A stretch of DNA of 64,000 nucleotides from the NCBI GenBank assembly GCA_050084985.1, contig JBITNC010000001.1, positions 84,940,001-85,004,000 on the forward strand, read 5' to 3'. Below the pieces are notes generated by a model that saw nothing but the letters and a program-made list of their open reading frames with translations, had not been told where the DNA came from and made no database searches. This document shows, piece after piece, positions 60,117 through 64,000 of the stretch (the stretch's first letter is position 1; each line of letters starts with the position of its first letter). The stretch is from Nageia nagi (lineage: Eukaryota; Pinophyta). The position numbers and the translations under genes were made by a program.

Positions 60117-61620
60117 ATGAACACTCCAACCATGTCTCAACTGATCGATTTTCCTTCTTGGAATAATGGTCACCCTTTGGTCATTATTGCCAACTACCCT
60201 ACTATACCTCAAGTAGCATTCAAAGTTTTGCCTAAATATGATGGGTTTGGTAAAACACCATATGAATATTGTCAAGATGTATCTTTGTTGGCTTCAAGCT
60301 TTGATATCATATATAAAATGGTGATGACTAGATTATTGTCATACCTTTTTGAAGGTAAAGCAACTAAATGGTTCAAAACTCTTACCCCTAATATAAAAAT
60401 TCATAGGGAGAGTTATGCTAGGCTTTAATTAAAACATTTGCTATAGATGTGATGATAGTATATTTCTAAATCTTATAACATGTATTAAGAGGCATCCTCA
60501 TGATTCCATTAATGATTTCAATATCAGATTTGAGATAACATGGAAATGTATTTTAGTAAAGATTAGACCAACAAGCACACAAACTCTAGTATATTATAGG
60601 AAGGCCTTTCTCCTAGATCTTAATATGCTCATTTTTATGTCAAGAGATACCTTCCTAGATGTTTACCAAATAGCAAAAACCTTTGAACATACCTTGGTGT
60701 CCTATGAAAATATGCAACCTAGAACCATTATGCTATTATTTCCTAATTTACCTCCTAAACAAGTCCCACAAATTGCTCATCCTAGGGTTTTAGCCTTACT
60801 ACCTCTACCCAAACCTATTATTTAGAATCAAATACCAATATTACCTACTCCTACTTTTGTTAGTACTAGTACAAATTCTAAATCTCAAGAGGAAGAAATA
60901 ATAAGGCAATTTGAGGTAACTATTAGGAACCTTATCAATAAGCTCACTCTATAAGAAAGATAGAATCAAATTTTTAAGTATAGAATATATGATAACTAGT
61001 ATCAACCTAGATTCTAGCCTAAGACTAACTAGGTAGAATAACCAAGTGTCCCAAAAGAAATTGAAAATGTTATGGTAAGTTCTCTAGAGAGTGATGGTCT
61101 AGGCATTATGGAATGGTGTCCCCTATGTTTAGCTACTTATTTTCTAGAATCATGTGCAGTTTATCAACATTACTATTTGGAATTACATTCAAACTAGATG
61201 GTGGAGCCTTCATCATATCTTGCTATTGATCTCACCATGGGAAATTTTTGGCTTTCAGGATATGCTAGAGAACAAGCCAACTGTGTTCAAACTAGAGCTT
61301 CTTCTTCAATGGCTCCATAGTAACCTTAAATTACTCATCACAATCAAGCATCTATTCCAATGCAACCTGAACCTAATAAAGCTAAGTATCCCTTAGCCCA
61401 ACCACAAAATCAATTCCTAGTACATCCAGGCACTGTTTCTCAAAATTCAAGTACTAATATCCTTGCTAAAATAAACTCTATTGCAACTAGAAAAGAAGTT
61501 ATAAAGAAGGAGAGACCTAATAAATTAAGGTATGGTTTTATTATAGATTACCATAAAGAAAAAACCACTCAATAATTTAGAAGACATCAATAAGTAGAAT
61601 CAAGTAATTTTGTCCCATAT
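60117..61620 (+). pseudogene. gag of element A2, broken
   Basis: The open frame 60117-60428 gives MNTPTMSQLIDFPSWNNGHP, then AFKVLPKYDGFGKTPYEYCQ, LLASSFDIIYKMVMTRLL and FEGKATKWFKTL, the capsid-like gag region. Frame 60625-60825 gives RDTFLDVYQIAKTFEHTLVS and LLFPNLPPK, and 61360-61575 gives a glutamine/asparagine-rich part. A possible Cys/His knuckle region near 61110-61180 (WCPLCLATY-like) is not clear. Several frameshifts and stops. Order and blocks match A's gag without its tandem duplication. Confidence 0.7.
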
Positions 61621-62340
61621 GCTCCATATGATATTGTAGAAAAACTAAAGAAAATTCCTTCTAAGATGACTATGTTTGATGCATTAAAGATACCAGATCA
61701 ATTAGATCTTTTGGAAGAATCTTTGAAACTAAATAATAGTAATAAAAGGGTAAATGAATAAAATATCATCCTTGCAATATATGATGATGTCCCTCTAGCT
61801 CCTATAGGTATAGGGAGACCTCAACCATTCTATCTATCCCTTAGATTAAAAGCTTGGATAGTAAATAACTATATGATAGATAGTGGAGATACAATAACTA
61901 TAATTCCTAAAGCTATTGCAAATGAAATGAAGTTGTACATTACAAAATATTTTGATGGTATCATAAAATTGGATTCTTCATCCGTAGATGTCATTGGTAG
62001 TGTTAAAGGGGTCCCAATAACTTTGGATGCATTTCTTGATATTTGTGTTATTCAAGATATGATTATGTTTGATCTTCCACCTCTATTTGAAATATGTTTA
62101 TCCAGAGAATTCACTACTAAATTGGGAGGGTACTTATCTTTATACTATACTTATCTTTTACTTCCATTCCAAAATAAATAAGGAAAAATTTTAAATGAGA
62201 GCATCAAAAGTGTTCATTTTAAGATCATGGAACAAAACTGTATGAATTACCCTTGACCTATGGAAGTATTTGAAAGAGATACACTTAGAGAAAAACTCTG
62301 AACAACTGAAATTGTTTTAGCAAATGATTTAAATTATTAG
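61621..62340 (+). pseudogene. Protease region of element A2
   Basis: Reading MTMFDALKIPDQLDLLEE (about 61665-61720), GIGRPQPFYLSL, and then the open frame 61873-62181 with MIDSGDTITIIPK, keeping the D-S-G catalytic triad. VIGSVKGVPITLDAFLDI and SREFTTKLGGYLSLYY follow. Clearly homologous to 32949-33626, where the site is mutated. Frames are interrupted before and after, so no full polyprotein is made. Confidence 0.78.
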
Positions 62341-62355
62341 GTCACAAATGTTGGC

Positions 62356-62830
62356 GTGGATAATTATTATTTGTATGAGCATGCACAACCACTCTCTATC
62401 ATAGCTAAAAAGGAGCATGAGATATGGATAATGTACTTTGATGGATCCAAATATAAGCATGAATGTGGAGCTAGAATTATATTCAAATATCTAGAGGGAC
62501 ATATGAAGAGATTATCATTCAAATTCACATGGATCTATATAAATAATGCTACTAAATATTAAGCCTTTTGTTTAAGGTTATCTGAAGTGGAAAGTATAGT
62601 CATTAGTTGCCTAATTATCTATGGTGATTAAAAATTAATCATAAAGCAAATCAAAAACTAAATTAGTGGAAAACATCATTATCTAAATATCTACATGGAT
62701 AGAGTATGGGATTTATTAGATTCATTCTTAGCTATCAATGTTATATCTATTCCAAGAAGGTACAAGCAAATAGCTGATGCACTTATTGGCAAATAGGTAT
62801 CTAATAACCTTGCTCATAATAAAAAAAGAA
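62356..62830 (+). pseudogene. RNase H domain of element A2, upstream of RT
   Basis: EHEIWIMYFDGSKYKHECGA holds the first catalytic Asp, and FTWIYINNATKY is followed by a stop exactly where the Glu of YEA is expected. Then come IIYGD (second Asp), KLIIKQI, RVWDLLDSFLAIN, IPRRYKQIADALIG (last Asp). The full set of RNase H blocks is thus visible within about 155 codons. The domain lies before RT rather than after it. In this family a second RNase H follows RT, as seen in element A. Confidence 0.75.
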
Positions 62831-63179
62831 TTCTTGAAGTAAAAGTTCAATGTAGGCATTCAATACCTTATACTAAAAATTTTTTGTAAGTAGTTTATTC
62901 CAATGAGCATATAATGAAATTCTTGTTAGATGTAGTAACACCTTACACTTTTAGTATTTAAGAATTACTTAACTAATTCTAAGAATTAGATGATATCCAA
63001 CTCAAAAATAATGTTATACCAAAAGGATTACTCTCTTTTGAAAGGCTATTTGATTTAGAATATGTCCAAAAAGCTAAATCCTTAGCCATCCAAAAGGAGA
63101 GTTTTGTTAAGCTAGAAAAAGGTAGGGTTAGAATATTCTAATAAAGAAAAAGTTGTTATGTGTCAAATTTATCATGAGT

Positions 63180-64000
63180 TCTCCAAAGTAAGTGCTTGGA
63201 CTTATGATGATCCAAAGACATATGATAGAGTTTCATCCAACACATAATTGAGCTTGAACCAACTACCAAACCATATAGGAAAAACTAAAGGCCAGTCAAC
63301 TTAAAAATAGCAAAAGCTATGAAATAAGAATTGATCAAGCTACTTGATTCAAAAATTATTTATCCTATCAAGCATTCTTCTTAGGTTGCAAATCTAGTTC
63401 TTGTTAGAAAGAAGAATGGAGAAATTAGACTATGTGTTGGTTTTAGAAATTTGAATCAAGTGTCTTAGATATAATTATCCTCTCCCACCTATGGAATAGA
63501 TCCTACATATAGTAGTCAGAGCTTGGTATTTTTCAATGATTGATGGTCACTCAAGATTTAACCAAATTTAGGTGAAAGATGAAAATCAATACAAAATTGC
63601 ATTTACAACCAAATGAGAGACATTTGATTTTCAATGGATGTCTTTTGGTTTTTCTAATGTGGGACCTACTTTTCAAAGAGCCATGGATCATGCATTTAGT
63701 GACCTTATAAATAAGATTATCTTAATCTATCTATGATGTTATAGTATTCTCTAAAAGTAGAAAGGATCATCTGAAACATCTTAGATAAGTTTTTGAAAAA
63801 TAAATAAAATTTGAAATTTTAATCAATCCTAAAAAATTTATTTTTATGGTTAATTAAGAAAAATTACTTGGTCACATTATCTCGGAGGAGGGATTAGCAA
63901 TTGGTCTAGATAGAGTGAAATCTATTAAAGCATTTACACTCCCCTCCAACAAGAAAGCCTTGCAATCATTCATTGGTTAGATCAATTTTCTTGAAAAATT
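63180..64000 (+). pseudogene. Reverse transcriptase of element A2, cut by window end
   Basis: Blocks in shifting frames: ELIKLLDSKIIYPIKHSS, VRKKNGEIRLCV, an FNQI-like block, and FDFQWMSFGFSNVGPTFQRAM. The catalytic-box region is eroded: around 63715-63740 the bases read as I-I-L-I-Y-L followed by a stop, where A has YLDD. KSRKDHLKHLR and NPKKFIF follow, then SEEGLAIGLDRVKSIKAFTLP and NKKALQSFIG at the window edge. It matches element A's RT (12851-13957). Confidence 0.75.

Larger units (their letters stand above)
57898..64000 (+). mobile_element. Element A2: Ty3/gypsy element of the A family, cut by window end
   Basis: LTR, decayed primer site, gag, protease, RNase H and RT follow in order on the plus strand, each matching element A. 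It begins inside A's 5' LTR in the opposite orientation. The integrase, 3' region and 3' LTR lie beyond the window. Confidence 0.78.

Noticed and set aside
60117-64000. Intact host gene at the right edge
   Set aside because: All blocks match element A gag, protease, RNase H and RT in order.

Overview
The window looks like intergenic DNA of a large, AT-rich land-plant genome. I see no intact host gene, tRNA or rRNA. Almost everything is decayed retrotransposon: plant Ty3/gypsy (Tat-like) polyproteins, an L1-type LINE, long LTRs starting TG and ending CA, and many in-frame stops. Several in-frame stops are TGA where a CGA codon is expected, as cytosine methylation and deamination would produce. 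The species cannot be told from the sequence; a gymnosperm-like or other repeat-rich plant is a guess.

Layout, oldest to youngest by nesting. (1) A minus-strand L1-type LINE fossil (about 1690-4922) is cut in its endonuclease part by (2) element A, a minus-strand Ty3/gypsy element. A's 3' LTR is 4923-6755. Going rightwards, against its reading direction, come a long unrecognised 3' coding region (6.8-10.1 kb), integrase, RNase H and RT (11.0-13.9 kb), and then an extra RNase H, protease and gag (32.4-36.3 kb). A's 5' LTR survives in two pieces (36586-36686 and 57499-57897). (3) Element C (13963-32380, minus strand, 2.46-kb LTRs, exact 5-bp duplication TAATC) sits in A between RT and the upstream RNase H. 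(4) Element B (36687-57498, plus strand, 0.68-kb LTRs) sits in A's 5' LTR. (5) Element D (40430-51924, plus strand, 0.85-kb LTRs, exact duplication CATAT) sits in B. (6) Element A2 (about 57898 to beyond 64000, plus strand) belongs to the same family as A and has entered A's 5' LTR in the opposite direction.

C was the autonomous type: gag, protease, G-patch-like linker, RT, RNase H, second RNase H and integrase in one long frame. Its integrase now stops before the DDE core. D shares C's primer-binding site, polypurine tract, leader boxes, gag-protease frame and a 3' region, but has no RT, RNase H or integrase. It therefore looks like a non-autonomous partner that depended on C-type enzymes. 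B likewise has gag but no visible pol.

The features most worth a second look are non-standard cargo. These are an apparently spliced antisense gene in C (17360-18452), a plant-mobile-domain fossil antisense in B (about 52.0-54.1 kb), a conserved small 3' reading frame shared by C and D, a long 3' coding fossil in A, and a repeated palindromic leader box in C and D. Gaps not listed separately are AT-rich sequence in which I recognised nothing.
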